A stretch of DNA of 64,000 nt from CAITWF01 sp038231575 (GCA_038231575.1 JBBRLB010000012.1:6272-70271), one strand, 5' to 3'. Positions 1 through 9,362 are shown, numbered from the stretch's first letter. A program made the numbers and translations. The notes: a model not told the origin generated them from the letters alone.

Positions 1-1
1 C

Positions 2-2407
2 CTTGGTTCGCGCGCCGGCATCCGCGACACCAAGCTCCCCGGCTGGCGTCCGAATTTCAAAGTCACCTGGACCGATCCCGTTTCGAAAACGTTCGGCTAC
101 GCGATCACAGTGAACCACAACGACGTTCTCACGCGGGTCCACTGGTCGTTCCCCACCGTCGGCTTCGGCAACGCCGACCAAGCGGTCGCCGCGAAGGCGC
201 GGCTCGACGCCGGCAAACCGCTCTCGACCATCAGCGTCTACAACCCGCAAGCCACTACCGAGGGGCTGCACGACAATCCCAAGCAGGACATCAGCGACGG
301 CGCCTCGGTCAAATTGGACTGGCGCCCGACGCACGAACTCAAGCTCTCCTACTCGCTCAGCGGCGGGCGCTATCGCGAGCGCGCCGGCGACGACGTGCGC
401 TACACTTGGAACACTGGCGCGCAAAGCACCGCGGTCACCCCCGCCGTCCTCGACACCCCGATCGGATCGCCCGGCACGAACAACGAGCACAACGCTTATG
501 GCAATCTCGGCGGCGGCTCCATCCGCTACGATTTGCGCGAAGCCTGGCGCAACGGCATCAAGGACTCGCTGACCAATGTGTTGGACGCTGAATGGCGGCA
601 CGGCAGCTGGACCCTCAACGCTTCGACGTCCCTTTCGATGGCCAAGCATGTCTTCCGCGACACCGACGACGGATTCTTCGGCAGCCCGATGCTCAACGGC
701 AGCACGATCCCGATCACCGGCCTCGGCACCGGCACCGCCTCGAAGCAGCTCGTCACCGTCAACCTCCTCGACAACGGCGCCAAATTCAACGCCAGCACGA
801 TCAAGACCTACGGCTTTACCCCTGGTCAAACCGCGGTCGGCCCGGAAGTGAACTGGCAGGATCTGAAGAACGTGACGATCGGCGGCGCCGTCTCGCGGCC
901 GGGCCACAGCGCCGAGACCATCGGCGCGCTCCGCCTTCGCGCGAAACGCAATTTCTTGTTCGCCGGCAATCCGTTCGCGATCCGGGTCGGCTACGACTTC
1001 GACGAACTCTACCGCAACGTGCAGAGCTACGACGCGAAGATGTGGACGTTCGTCGGGGCCGACCACGTCGCGCAGACCGCGGACGACAACGCCGCCCAGA
1101 TCGCCGCGGTCAATGTCCCGGCAGTGCGGGACAGCTATTACAATTTTCCGGCGGTCCCGCGGGTCAGCATGCGCCGGCTCTACGATCTCTACGTCGCGCA
1201 TGCCGACTGGTTTCAATATCGCGACGCGGAGTCCTACCGCTTCAGCACTACCGAACCCTACGAGGTCAACGAGCGCACTTACGCGCCGTGGGTGGAGTTC
1301 AGCGGCGGGCTGTTCAGCAATCGCTTCACGTATTCCGGCGGCTTGCGCTACGAAAAGGCCGAGGCCTCGGGCGTGGGCAATCTCGACCGCGGAGTAAAAT
1401 ACGTCACCAGCCTCGGCCTCGTCGACCAGACGATGGCCGGCAATCTCGCGCGCTACGTCCGCAAGGGCGCGCACGGCTCCGGCAAGAACGATGGCTACTT
1501 CCCCAGCCTGCAGCTCAACTACAATCTCCGCGAAAACCTAATCCTTCGCGCCGGCTTCGCGCAGACGCAGGCGAAAAATCGCTTCGGCCGATCGATCATC
1601 CCGAGTTCGACGTTCGACTATAACCCGCCCACCACCGGCACGTTTTCCGGGATCGCGCTCGGCGTCGTGAATCGCCCCAACACCGCGCTCAAGCCGTGGA
1701 CGGCAAACAACTACGAGGCGCACCTCGAATACTACACGCCGCAAGGCGGCGTCATCAGCATCGGCGGCTTCGTCAAGGACATCAGAAATGTCCAGGTGCA
1801 GCAGACCGTGTTGCTCGATACGCCGGAGAAGCTCGCCGCGCTCGATCTCGAGCCGACGTTCAGGAACTTTCAGGCGACGACCTGGCTCAATCAGGGCATC
1901 GGCCAGATCAACGGCGAGGAACTCGAGGTCCGCCAGCCACTCGATCGCTGGGTGCCCGATCTCGCGCGCGGCTTCGTCTTCACCGGCAGCTACAACCACA
2001 ATCATCTCGCGCGCTTCAACTATGCGAACGGCAACATCGCCACGGATTTCCAGAACTTCTACGAGAACCAGCTCAAGGGCTCGCTCGGCTACCATCGGGG
2101 AAAATATGCGTTCAATGTCGGCGTGATCCGTTACGGCCGCGTTTATCGCCAGCGCGACGACATCGCGGCCTCGGCCACCGCCCCGGCGATTCGCGGTGAT
2201 CGTTTTTATCCGGACTACACGACCCTGGACTTCAACGTCGAGTATAGCATCACGCGCTCGACCAAACTCTTCTTCTCGGGTCGCGACATCACCAACGCGC
2301 AGAAGATGCGCTACCGCGTGCTCACCGGCGCGCCGTCGTGGAGCCACTTCCAAATCGCCAACAACCTCGGCATGACCTTCACCGGCGGCGTCACCGGCTC
2401 GTTCTGA
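2..2407 (+). CDS. TonB-dependent outer-membrane receptor, 5'-truncated by window edge
   Basis: The reading frame is open from base 2, so the true start lies upstream; about 801 residues are visible. The visible part is beta-barrel-like: alternating aromatic/polar strands, repeated R-Y-E-K and Y-x-L-R patterns, and a last stretch (FTGGVTGSF) ending in Phe, as expected of outer-membrane barrels recognised by the BAM complex. The plug domain and signal peptide would be outside the window. The protein probably imports a glycan- or metal-containing ligand using TonB energy; the substrate cannot be told. It is followed by a good intrinsic terminator. The family call is confident, the substrate unknown. 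Confidence 0.85.
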   Translation, partial: LGSRAGIRDTKLPGWRPNFKVTWTDPVSKTFGYAITVNHNDVLTRVHWSFPTVGFGNADQAVAAKARLDAGKPLSTISVYNPQATTEGLHDNPKQDISDGASVKLDWRPTHELKLSYSLSGGRYRERAGDDVRYTWNTGAQSTAVTPAVLDTPIGSPGTNNEHNAYGNLGGGSIRYDLREAWRNGIKDSLTNVLDAEWRHGSWTLNASTSLSMAKHVFRDTDDGFFGSPMLNGSTIPITGLGTGTASKQLVTVNLLDNGAKFNASTIKTYGFTPGQTAVGPEVNWQDLKNVTIGGAVSRPGHSAETIGALRLRAKRNFLFAGNPFAIRVGYDFDELYRNVQSYDAKMWTFVGADHVAQTADDNAAQIAAVNVPAVRDSYYNFPAVPRVSMRRLYDLYVAHADWFQYRDAESYRFSTTEPYEVNERTYAPWVEFSGGLFSNRFTYSGGLRYEKAEASGVGNLDRGVKYVTSLGLVDQTMAGNLARYVRKGAHGSGKNDGYFPSLQLNYNLRENLILRAGFAQTQAKNRFGRSIIPSSTFDYNPPTTGTFSGIALGVVNRPNTALKPWTANNYEAHLEYYTPQGGVISIGGFVKDIRNVQVQQTVLLDTPEKLAALDLEPTFRNFQATTWLNQGIGQINGEELEVRQPLDRWVPDLARGFVFTGSYNHNHLARFNYANGNIATDFQNFYENQLKGSLGYHRGKYAFNVGVIRYGRVYRQRDDIAASATAPAIRGDRFYPDYTTLDFNVEYSITRSTKLFFSGRDITNAQKMRYRVLTGAPSWSHFQIANNLGMTFTGGVTGSF

Positions 2408-2430
2408 TTTGGGAGTAGTCAGGGGAGTTG

Positions 2431-2466
2431 AAGGCACGGCGATTTTTCGCCGCGCCTTTTTTCCTG
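2431..2466 (+). terminator. Rho-independent terminator of the TonB receptor gene
   Basis: An 11-bp stem (AAGGCACGGCG with CGCCGCGCCTT, one mismatch) around a short T-rich loop is followed by a T run. It begins 23 nt after the receptor stop codon and separates it from the next gene. Confidence 0.8.
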
Positions 2467-2506
2467 GCCGGACCGGGCGGCGCGGTGCCCTCCTCGCGCC
2501 TCGCCG

Positions 2507-4486
2507 TTGCTTGCGAGCTCCCCCACCTTCACTCACGGTCGAACTCGCTTGGCTCCGCCTGCCTCACCGCCCGCCCCCTCTTCGCGCCCCGCGATCCTCG
2601 CGTGCGGCGCACTCATCGCCGCCGCCGCGCTCGCCGCGTATGCGAACAGCTTCGGCGGCCCGTTCGTCTACGACGACGGCCCTGCGATCGCGGACAACGC
2701 CTCGCTGCGACATTTCGCGTCCGCCCTTTTTCCACCGCCCGGCACCACCGTCAGCGGCCGCCCGCTCGTCAACCTCTCCTTCGCCCTCAACTACGCGCTC
2801 AGCGGCTCGAACGTCTGGAGTTACCACGCCCTCAATCTCCTCATCCACCTCGCCGCCGGCCTCGCGCTCTTCGGCGTCGTGCGGAGAACGCTTTCGACTT
2901 TCCACTTTCAGGCTTCCACCGCCACCGCCTGCGCGATCGCCCTCCTCTGGACGGTGCACCCGCTGCAAACCGAGTCCGTCACCTACGTCGTGCAACGCGC
3001 CGAGTCGCTCATGGGCCTCTGCTATTTACTCACGCTCTACGGCTTCATCCGGGGGATCCCGTGTCATCCATTAGGGGACAAAGCCCGCAACCCTTCGGGC
3101 TCGGGGTGGTTCGCGTTTTCCTTCGCCGCCTGCGTCTGCGGCATAGCGAGCAAGGAGGTCATGGCCTCCGCGCCGCTCGTCGTGTGGCTGTTCGACCGCA
3201 CCTTCTTCGCCGGCTCGTTTCGAGCGGCGATTGCGCAGCGAAAAAATTTCTACGCCGCCCTCGCGAGCACGTGGATCCCACTCGCGATTCTCGTCGCCAG
3301 CACCGGCGGTAATCGCGGCGGCACCGTCGGACTCGACGTGGGCGTCGCACCGTGGGCCTACGGGCTTACGCAATTCCGCGCCATCACGCACTACCTGGCG
3401 CTCTCGTTCTGGCCCGCGCCGCTCATCTTCGAATACGGCACATTCTGGGAAAAAGATCCCTCCGCGGTCGTGCCGTATGCGCTGCTCGTCGTCACGCTAC
3501 TCGGTGCGACCGGCTGGGCGCTCGTGCGCCGGCCCGCGCTCGGATTTCTCGGCGCCTGGTTTTTCGTGATGCTCGCGCCGACGTCGCTCATCCCCGGCGT
3601 CACCCAGATGATCGTCGAACACCGGATGTATCTTTCGCTCGCGGCGGTGATCGTGCTCGTGGTCGTCACTCTGCCGCGCCGGTTCGGCCCGCGCAGTCTG
3701 CTCGTCCCCTTCGCCCTCGGCGTCCCGTTGCTCGCCGCGACAATTTCCCGAAACGCCGACTATCGCACCGAGCTCTCGCTCTGGGCCGACACCGCCGCGA
3801 AACGCCCTTCCAACGCCCTCGCCCACTGCAATCTCGCGATCGCACTCGTAAAAGCGGGCCGGCTCGACGAGGCCGTCGCGCCCTACGAGCAATCGCTCGC
3901 CCTCGCCGGCCGGGCCGCCAACACGCACTATAACTACGGCGTCCTCCTCGCGCGGCTCGGGCGCGAGGACGACGCGCTCGCGCACTACGAGCAGGCGCTG
4001 CTCGTGCAGCCCGAGTTCGCGTCCGCGCAAAGCAATCTGGGCACGCTGCTTTTTCTCCGCGGCCGCGCCGCCGATGCGATTCCGCCTCTCGAACACGCCC
4101 TCCGCCTGCGGCCCGACGACAGCGAGACGCATTGCACGCTCGCGAACGCGCTCGCGCAAACCGGCCGCGTTCCCGCCGCGCTCGCACACTACGCGCGCGC
4201 CCTCGCCCTCTCCCCCGCCAACCCCGAGCACCACTACAACTTCGCCAACACGCTCCTGCTGCTCGGCCGCACCAGCGAAGCGATCGCGCACTACGAAGCC
4301 GCGCTGCGCGCGCGGCCCGACGACGCCGACACGCATTTCAACCTCGGCCTCGCACTCGATCAATCCGGTCGCCCCGCCGACGCGATCGTCCAGCTCGAAA
4401 CCGCCCTCCGTCTGCGCCCGAACGATCAGGCCGCGCGCGAAAATCTCGCCCGCCTGCGCGCCACGGGGCCGGCCGGCGCCCGCTGA
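2507..4486 (+). CDS. TMTC/DUF1736-like membrane protein with C-terminal TPR repeats
   Basis: About 659 residues. The N-terminal ~400 residues are a polytopic GT-C-like membrane region. They start with the characteristic luminal/periplasmic loop (FVYDDGPAI around residue 55, then GRPLVNLSFALNYALSG and a YHALNLLIH helix), as in the TMTC/DUF1736 family. The C-terminal ~230 residues are about six tetratricopeptide repeats (NLAIALVKAGRLDEAV, NYGVLLARLGREDDAL and similar). By family analogy it could transfer a sugar from a polyprenyl donor to protein, with TPRs as the partner-binding arm; this is inference. The start is uncertain: the frame opens with TTG at 2507, another TTG lies at 2549, and there is no ATG near the N-terminus. 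It converges on the M28 peptidase gene with a gap of 33 nt. Confidence 0.75.
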   Translation: MLASSPTFTHGRTRLAPPASPPAPSSRPAILACGALIAAAALAAYANSFGGPFVYDDGPAIADNASLRHFASALFPPPGTTVSGRPLVNLSFALNYALSGSNVWSYHALNLLIHLAAGLALFGVVRRTLSTFHFQASTATACAIALLWTVHPLQTESVTYVVQRAESLMGLCYLLTLYGFIRGIPCHPLGDKARNPSGSGWFAFSFAACVCGIASKEVMASAPLVVWLFDRTFFAGSFRAAIAQRKNFYAALASTWIPLAILVASTGGNRGGTVGLDVGVAPWAYGLTQFRAITHYLALSFWPAPLIFEYGTFWEKDPSAVVPYALLVVTLLGATGWALVRRPALGFLGAWFFVMLAPTSLIPGVTQMIVEHRMYLSLAAVIVLVVVTLPRRFGPRSLLVPFALGVPLLAATISRNADYRTELSLWADTAAKRPSNALAHCNLAIALVKAGRLDEAVAPYEQSLALAGRAANTHYNYGVLLARLGREDDALAHYEQALLVQPEFASAQSNLGTLLFLRGRAADAIPPLEHALRLRPDDSETHCTLANALAQTGRVPAALAHYARALALSPANPEHHYNFANTLLLLGRTSEAIAHYEAALRARPDDADTHFNLGLALDQSGRPADAIVQLETALRLRPNDQAARENLARLRATGPAGAR

Positions 4487-4519
4487 AGCAATCCGGTGCG
4501 ATCGGATCGGGCCGCGACG

Positions 4520-6004
4520 CTATCGTTCCAACTTGAAGTTCGGATCGACGGCAGGACGTTGATCGACGTTGGCGACTTTCCAACCCGTGCGATACATCCA
4601 ATCCGCCATTTTCTTCAGCTTCGGATAATTGATATTTTCGGCACTGTCCTGCGGCGTGTGATAGTCGGCGTGCAGCAGGCTCGTATACATCACCGCGGGG
4701 ATTCCCAGTCGCGCATACGGCAAGTGATCGCTTCTAAAATACCAGCCTTCCGCATGCGTGACTTCGTCCCAGGTCGCATCGAGGGTGAAGTGGGGACCTT
4801 CTCGGTTGGCCGCGAGCGCCAGCGCGACCAGCTCCGCTGAATTCCGGTGGGGCGGAGTTACCCCCAGCAAAGCGGCCTCGTCCGTGTCATTTCGCCCGAT
4901 CATGTCACCGTTCAAAACTGCCACGATCTCCTGCAGCGGCACCGTCGGGTGCGCCGAAAAATATTTCGAGCCGAGCAGCCCGCGTTCTTCCGCGCCGTGG
5001 ATCACAAACAAAACCGATCGTTTGCCCGGGCTCTGCACAAACGCCCGCGCACACGCGAGCACGGCTACATTCACGCTGCCGTTGTCGTCGGCGCCGTGAT
5101 AAACCACATCGCCCTTGATCGGGTTTCGGATGCCGTGCGCATCGGTGTGTCCGCTGTAGAGCACATACTCCGACTCCAATTTGGCATCAGTTCCCGCGAC
5201 CTTGCCGATCACATTGACCGAGGGGTAAGGAGATCGGGAAACAATGAGGTGGGCCTTAAGCGTCGCCTTACCGTCCTGCAGATCTTTCTTCGCGCTCGCG
5301 TGCAGCCAGATGACGGGCGCCGTCGCCGTGACGCTGGCATTGGCGCCGCCGTCGATATCATAGAGGCCCAGCTTGAAATTTTCCGTAGCATCGGCCCAGG
5401 CCCGCTCGCCCGCCTCATCGGCGATGAAAAGAATCGCCGCCGCTCCGCGGCGCAACAACGGCAGGCCATACTTCGTCAACATGCTCCGGCTGTAACGCCA
5501 CGTCGGCAGGGAGATGTTCGGATTATATTCTTTCGCGTTGGCCTCGATGGCCACCACCCGGCCCGCCACCTCCGCCGCGCTGAGGTCGATTTCCGCCGCG
5601 TTGCCCAAATAAACAATCGGCGCGTTGAGCGACATATGGGCCAGTTGCGCCACCGCCGCCTCCTGCCACAGCGCCAACGGCGTGTCGTTGATGGCGATGC
5701 TCGAACGCTCGCTCAGTTGATTCCGCCACAGCGTAAAAAATTGGAAATACGTGCCATCGTCGCCCGCGGGCTTCAACCCAATCGCCCGGTATTTTTCCGC
5801 CGTCCACATGGCGGCCTTCAATTCATCCAACGTGCCCGCCGCGCGGCCGTTGAAATGGGAATCGGCCAGCGCATAGAGATCGTTTTTCAAATCCTCCTCC
5901 CGGATCGCACTCAACGCCGGTGGATTCTCCGCTTGTGCGAACACCGCCTTGGCCGCCAACAGCAGGGAACCCAGCAAATAGATTATTTTCATTTTTCGAG
6001 TCAT
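4520..6004 (-). CDS. Secreted M28-family zinc metallopeptidase
   Basis: About 494 residues from ATG at 6004 (an ATG at 5992 is equally plausible). It begins with a signal peptide (MKIIYLLGSLLLAAKAVFAQA). A PA-like insert occupies the middle, and the C-terminal half has the M28 di-zinc site in order: YSGHTDAHG (His ligand and Asp), GADDNGSVN (bridging Asp), HGAEERGLLG (general-base Glu and ligand Glu), NGDMIGRND (Asp ligand) and ADYHTPQD (His ligand). All catalytic residues are present, so it should be an active exported aminopeptidase or carboxypeptidase. It is divergent from the glycerate kinase gene across 181 nt; no clear regulatory site was seen there. Confidence 0.9.
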   Translation of the reverse strand: MTRKMKIIYLLGSLLLAAKAVFAQAENPPALSAIREEDLKNDLYALADSHFNGRAAGTLDELKAAMWTAEKYRAIGLKPAGDDGTYFQFFTLWRNQLSERSSIAINDTPLALWQEAAVAQLAHMSLNAPIVYLGNAAEIDLSAAEVAGRVVAIEANAKEYNPNISLPTWRYSRSMLTKYGLPLLRRGAAAILFIADEAGERAWADATENFKLGLYDIDGGANASVTATAPVIWLHASAKKDLQDGKATLKAHLIVSRSPYPSVNVIGKVAGTDAKLESEYVLYSGHTDAHGIRNPIKGDVVYHGADDNGSVNVAVLACARAFVQSPGKRSVLFVIHGAEERGLLGSKYFSAHPTVPLQEIVAVLNGDMIGRNDTDEAALLGVTPPHRNSAELVALALAANREGPHFTLDATWDEVTHAEGWYFRSDHLPYARLGIPAVMYTSLLHADYHTPQDSAENINYPKLKKMADWMYRTGWKVANVDQRPAVDPNFKLER

Positions 6005-6185
6005 TAAACGAACACGGGAAGCTCGGCCGGAGCCGCTCGAGAACGCTGCGGTCGTGATGGCTCTAAGCAAACCCCAACCGGCTGCGCCCATCGTCGCTTG
6101 CGCACCAGCCGGGTTTCACGCCGGGCACCCTGCCCCGCCCCTTTTCCCTTTTCACTTCACCGTCGCCCGCCACGCTTCCCTGCCG

Positions 6186-7349
6186 ATGCGCGTCCTCGTA
6201 GCCTTCGACAAATTCAAGGACTCCCTCACGTCGCCGGCCGCGTGCGCGCTTACGGCTGACGCGCTCCGCGCCGCGCATCCCGACTGGCAGCTCGATCTCT
6301 GCCCGCTGACTGACGGCGGCGAAGGGTTCTGTGACATCCTCACGCGCGCCGCCAACGGTCGCATCGAAAAACTTTCCGTCACCGGTCCCCGCGGCAATCC
6401 GGTTGAAGCCACGCTCGGCTTCGTCCCACTCGAGAAAATCCCGCCCGCCGCCCGCGCGCTGCTGGCCATCGAAAATCCGCCGTCACCCCCCTCCCAGTCC
6501 ACTGTCGCCGTGATCGAAATGGCGACCGCGTCCGGCCTCGCGCTCCTCGCCCCCGCGCAACGCGATCCCTGGCACGCCTCGACGCTCGGCACAGGTGAAT
6601 TGCTCGGCGCCGCCGCGCAACCCGGCGTCGTCGCGATCCTCCTCGGTATCGGCGGCAGCGCCACCAGTGATCTCGGGCTCGGGGCGCTCGCCGCGCTCGG
6701 ACTTGAATTCCGGAATGGCCGCAGCGAACGCGTGCATCCGCCCGTGCCCGCACGTTGGTCGGAAATCGCCCGGCTCGCCGGCCGCGTGCCGGAAAATTTC
6801 CCGCCGATGCGAATCGCGTGCGACGTCACCAATCCTCTCCTCGGCCCGCGCGGCGCCGCCGCGATCTATGGTCCGCAAAAAGGCCTGCGCGCCGCCGCGG
6901 TGGCGAATCTCGATCACGCCGCGGCGCGCCTTGCGCTCATGCTCTGCACGCACTGCGGCACATCCCACGCGCTCATGGACGCGCCCGGCGCCGGGGCCGC
7001 CGGCGGACTCGGCTTCGGTCTCATGGCCGCCGCCGGGGCGAGATTGCTCCCCGGTTTCGATCTTGTCTCCGCCTGGCTCGATCTCGAGCCGAAGCTGGCC
7101 GCCGCCGATCTCGTGATCACCGGTGAAGGCCGCTTCGACGAAAGCTCCCTCACCGGCAAAGGCCCCGGCGCGATCGCCGCGCGCGCGATCGCGCTCGGCA
7201 AACCGGTTCACGTTTTCGCCGGCGCCATCGCGGCGCCCCCGCAAAAAAATCTCGCGCTCCATGCCATCACCCCGCCCGGGGTGCCGCTCTCCCAGGCCCT
7301 GCGCGACGCTTCCGTCAATCTCCCGGCCGCCGTCCGCCGCGCATTTTAG
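6186..7349 (+). CDS. glxK: Glycerate 2-kinase (GlxK/GarK type)
   Basis: 387 residues from ATG at 6186, where the protein begins MRVLVAFDKFKDSLTS, the hallmark N-terminus of class I glycerate kinases (APDSFKGSLTA in E. coli). The frame extends further upstream but without similarity. Other family signatures are DGGEGF near residue 42, IGGSATSDLGLG in the middle, YGPQKG, GAAGGLGFGLMA and VITGEGRFDESSLTGKGP near the C-terminus. It phosphorylates D-glycerate with ATP to 2-phosphoglycerate, feeding glycolysis from tartronate-semialdehyde-type pathways. Length is normal. It stands alone, divergent from the peptidase gene. The symbol is given by family; garK is an equally valid name. Confidence 0.9.
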   Translation: MRVLVAFDKFKDSLTSPAACALTADALRAAHPDWQLDLCPLTDGGEGFCDILTRAANGRIEKLSVTGPRGNPVEATLGFVPLEKIPPAARALLAIENPPSPPSQSTVAVIEMATASGLALLAPAQRDPWHASTLGTGELLGAAAQPGVVAILLGIGGSATSDLGLGALAALGLEFRNGRSERVHPPVPARWSEIARLAGRVPENFPPMRIACDVTNPLLGPRGAAAIYGPQKGLRAAAVANLDHAAARLALMLCTHCGTSHALMDAPGAGAAGGLGFGLMAAAGARLLPGFDLVSAWLDLEPKLAAADLVITGEGRFDESSLTGKGPGAIAARAIALGKPVHVFAGAIAAPPQKNLALHAITPPGVPLSQALRDASVNLPAAVRRAF

Positions 7350-7381
7350 GTATCCAGCGCCGGTGCATTCCTCCGCGGGTT

Positions 7382-7400
7382 TGTAACGTAATACGTTACA
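7382..7400. promoter_or_regulatory. 19-bp perfect palindrome, copy 1 (candidate operator)
   Basis: TGTAACGTAATACGTTACA: two 9-nt arms around one central base. It lies 36 nt upstream of the ATG of the small HTH gene, in AT-rich contrast to its surroundings. An identical copy lies just downstream of that gene, and two more lie at the heparinase II/III gene. An operator, probably for autoregulation, is the simplest reading, but no binding data can be seen here. Confidence 0.6.
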
Positions 7401-7436
7401 TCGCGCCCGGCTCTCTGTGACCAGGGGCGATACACT

Positions 7437-7823
7437 ATGAAATATCGTCCTCGCTATCAGGCTCCCGCCTACCACGTGCCCGGGCAATTTCACCTGCCCG
7501 CGGAGCTCGCCACTGCCCTCGCCGAATCCGCCATAAAATCACTCCGGGCCGCCGCCCGGCTGGCGCTGGCCTCGCCCCCCGCGTCCCGCGGAGCGACGCT
7601 CAAACCCGGCGGTGCCACGCCACTCTGGAACGAACTGGCCGCGGCAGTTCAAGCGCAACTCGTCCGTCGCGGTGAGAAAGCCAATCTCGCCCGGGTGCTG
7701 GGCCTGCCGCGGCAGCGCATCCAGGATTTGCTGCGCACCCGGAAACATCTGCCCGATGCGGAACGCACCCTTTTGCTGCTGGTGTGGCTGCAAACCCGAC
7801 GGGCCGGGCGCGATCTCGCCTGA
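7437..7823 (+). CDS. Small helix-turn-helix protein, possible regulator of the 19-bp palindrome
   Basis: 128 residues, start ATG. I do not recognise a named family. The C-terminal half (about residues 70-120) reads as an XRE/Cro-like helix-turn-helix: NLARVLGLPRQRIQDLLRTR followed by a Leu-rich helix (ERTLLLLVWL). The N-terminal 60 residues are basic (KYRPRY, then an Ala-rich helix) and could be a dimerisation or second DNA-contacting part. The gene is bracketed by two identical palindromes, one before the start and one 8 nt after the stop codon, which suggests that it binds them and regulates itself and the following NamZ-like gene. Function is inferred from fold and position only. Confidence 0.6.
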   Translation: MKYRPRYQAPAYHVPGQFHLPAELATALAESAIKSLRAAARLALASPPASRGATLKPGGATPLWNELAAAVQAQLVRRGEKANLARVLGLPRQRIQDLLRTRKHLPDAERTLLLLVWLQTRRAGRDLA

Positions 7824-7830
7824 AGCCGAA

Positions 7831-7849
7831 TGTAACGTAATACGTTACA
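7831..7849. promoter_or_regulatory. 19-bp perfect palindrome, copy 2 (candidate operator)
   Basis: Identical to copy 1. It lies between the stop of the small HTH gene and the likely ATG of the NamZ-like lipoprotein gene (71 nt upstream of it), so it could control the latter. Confidence 0.6.
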
Positions 7850-7920
7850 AACAGGCTCGCGCCACGCCGGTGGAAAACGACTCGACCGGGCCGCGCGGAG
7901 TGGCCCAAGCTGCGGGCTTC

Positions 7921-9282
7921 ATGGCTGGAGCCTCCCGAGTATTTTTGCTGCGCATGTTGTTTCCGCTGCTGGCGTCACTGCTGGCACTCGCGGGCTGTTC
8001 GTCGGCGAAGGCGCCGGCCGCCAAGACCCCGCCGCTGTTCGTCCCGCCGATCGCGACCCTGCCCGCGCCGCCCAAGGAAAATCTGCCGCCCGTGATGCTC
8101 GGCATCGACGTCCTCGAGGCGGAAGGTTTCGCCGCCGTGAAGGGCAAGCGCCTCGGCCTCCTCACGCATCCCGCCGGCGTGAATCGCCGCGGCCTCAGCA
8201 CGATCGATGTGTTGCGCCGCGCGCCCGGGGTCCAACTCGTCGCCCTGTTCGCGGTCGAGCACGGCCTCTACGGCGATCTGCCCGCGGAAAAGCCCTTCCC
8301 CGACAAAATCGATCTGCGCACGGGGCTGATGGTTTATTCCCTCTACAAAGGAAATCTCGTGCGCGCCACCCCCGCGCAGCTCAAGGGCATCGACGCCCTC
8401 GTGATCGATCTGCAGGACATCGGCACGCGCAGCTACACGTTCAGCAGCGCGATGAAAGTCGCGATGGAGGCATGCTTCGAGGCCGGCAAGGAAGTCATCG
8501 TCCTCGATCGGCCCAATCCGCTCGGCGGACTCAAGGTCGACGGACCGCTGCTCGACGCCAACCGGATGAGCGATGTCGGCAAGTTCCGCGTGCCCTATGT
8601 GCACGGCCTCACGATCGGCGAACTCGCGCTGATGGTGCGCAACGAGCTGCCCCCGGGCGGCCTGGCGATCACTGAGGCGGCGCGCGCCAAGGGCAAACTC
8701 ACCGTCATCCCGATGCGCGGTTGGACGCGCGCGATGTTGTGGCCCGACACCGGGCTGCCGTTCATCGGCACCTCGGGCCTCGTGCTCGATTTCGCCGCGT
8801 GCGAGGGCTACCCAATGACCGGGCTCGGTTGCATGCTCAACGGCTTCCGCCACGGCGTCGGCGATCAGCATCCGTTCCGCGGCGTCTCGCACCAGACGAT
8901 CAAATCCGAGGTGATCGAAAAGGAACTGCGCGTGCTGCCGCTCTCCGGGATTCAGTTTCGCCGCATCACGGTGCCCAACGCGAAGACCGGCCAACCGGGC
9001 AGCGGTCTCTTCATCGACATCACCGACTACGAGGCGTGGGCGCCCACCGAGCTGAATTTCTGGCTGATGAAACTCGCGTGCAAGCTGGAGCCGAGAAATC
9101 CGTTCATCGCCGCGACGGACGCGCAGCGCAAAACCTTCCTCGTGCACATGGGCTCGCAGGCGTTTCTCAACGATCTCCTCACCAAAGGCCGCAACGTGGA
9201 CGTCGCGGCCTGGCTCAAACCCTGGCGCGAACAGGACAGAATCTACCAGGAGCAGAGCAAAAAATTCTGGCTGTATCGCTGA
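7921..9282 (+). CDS. NamZ-like exo-beta-N-acetylmuramidase, DUF1343 lipoprotein
   Basis: 453 residues from ATG at 7921. This start gives an N-terminus with Arg residues followed by a hydrophobic stretch and lipobox LALAGC (Cys about residue 26), so a lipoprotein. The frame is open further upstream but runs through the palindrome and shows no similarity. The DUF1343 domain fills the rest: GIDVLEAEGF, RLGLLTHPAGVNRRG, FAVEHGLYGD, DALVIDLQDIGTRSYTF, VLDRPNPLGG, then the C-terminal lobe. Characterised members (NamZ, GH171) cleave terminal MurNAc from peptidoglycan fragments, so a role in cell-wall recycling in the periplasm is likely. Probably controlled through the palindrome upstream. Confidence 0.85.
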   Translation: MAGASRVFLLRMLFPLLASLLALAGCSSAKAPAAKTPPLFVPPIATLPAPPKENLPPVMLGIDVLEAEGFAAVKGKRLGLLTHPAGVNRRGLSTIDVLRRAPGVQLVALFAVEHGLYGDLPAEKPFPDKIDLRTGLMVYSLYKGNLVRATPAQLKGIDALVIDLQDIGTRSYTFSSAMKVAMEACFEAGKEVIVLDRPNPLGGLKVDGPLLDANRMSDVGKFRVPYVHGLTIGELALMVRNELPPGGLAITEAARAKGKLTVIPMRGWTRAMLWPDTGLPFIGTSGLVLDFAACEGYPMTGLGCMLNGFRHGVGDQHPFRGVSHQTIKSEVIEKELRVLPLSGIQFRRITVPNAKTGQPGSGLFIDITDYEAWAPTELNFWLMKLACKLEPRNPFIAATDAQRKTFLVHMGSQAFLNDLLTKGRNVDVAAWLKPWREQDRIYQEQSKKFWLYR

Positions 9283-9318
9283 GCGCCCCGCCCACGCCGG
9301 GCCGGCTGATCTAATATC

Positions 9319-9351
9319 TAATAATTCGTTGCCCACGCGGCCGAATTATTA
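9319..9351. promoter_or_regulatory. Inverted repeat before lacI-type gene (candidate autoregulatory site)
   Basis: Ten-bp perfect arms TAATAATTCG (9319-9328) and CGAATTATTA (9342-9351) separated by 13 nt end 11 nt before the GTG of the LacI-family gene. The half-site AATTATTA recurs upstream of the symporter gene and of the TonB receptor gene at 29.4 kb. Confidence 0.55.
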
Positions 9352-9362
9352 AATCTCCCGCG

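Noticed and set aside
592..1623. Long open frame inside the first TonB receptor gene
   Set aside because: It is very Arg-rich, has no recognisable domain and lies wholly inside a strongly supported gene; typical of high-GC alternative frames.
1538..2536. Long minus-strand open frame over the receptor 3' end and terminator
   Set aside because: Low-complexity Arg/Glu/Ala/Val composition, and it runs through the terminator of the real gene.
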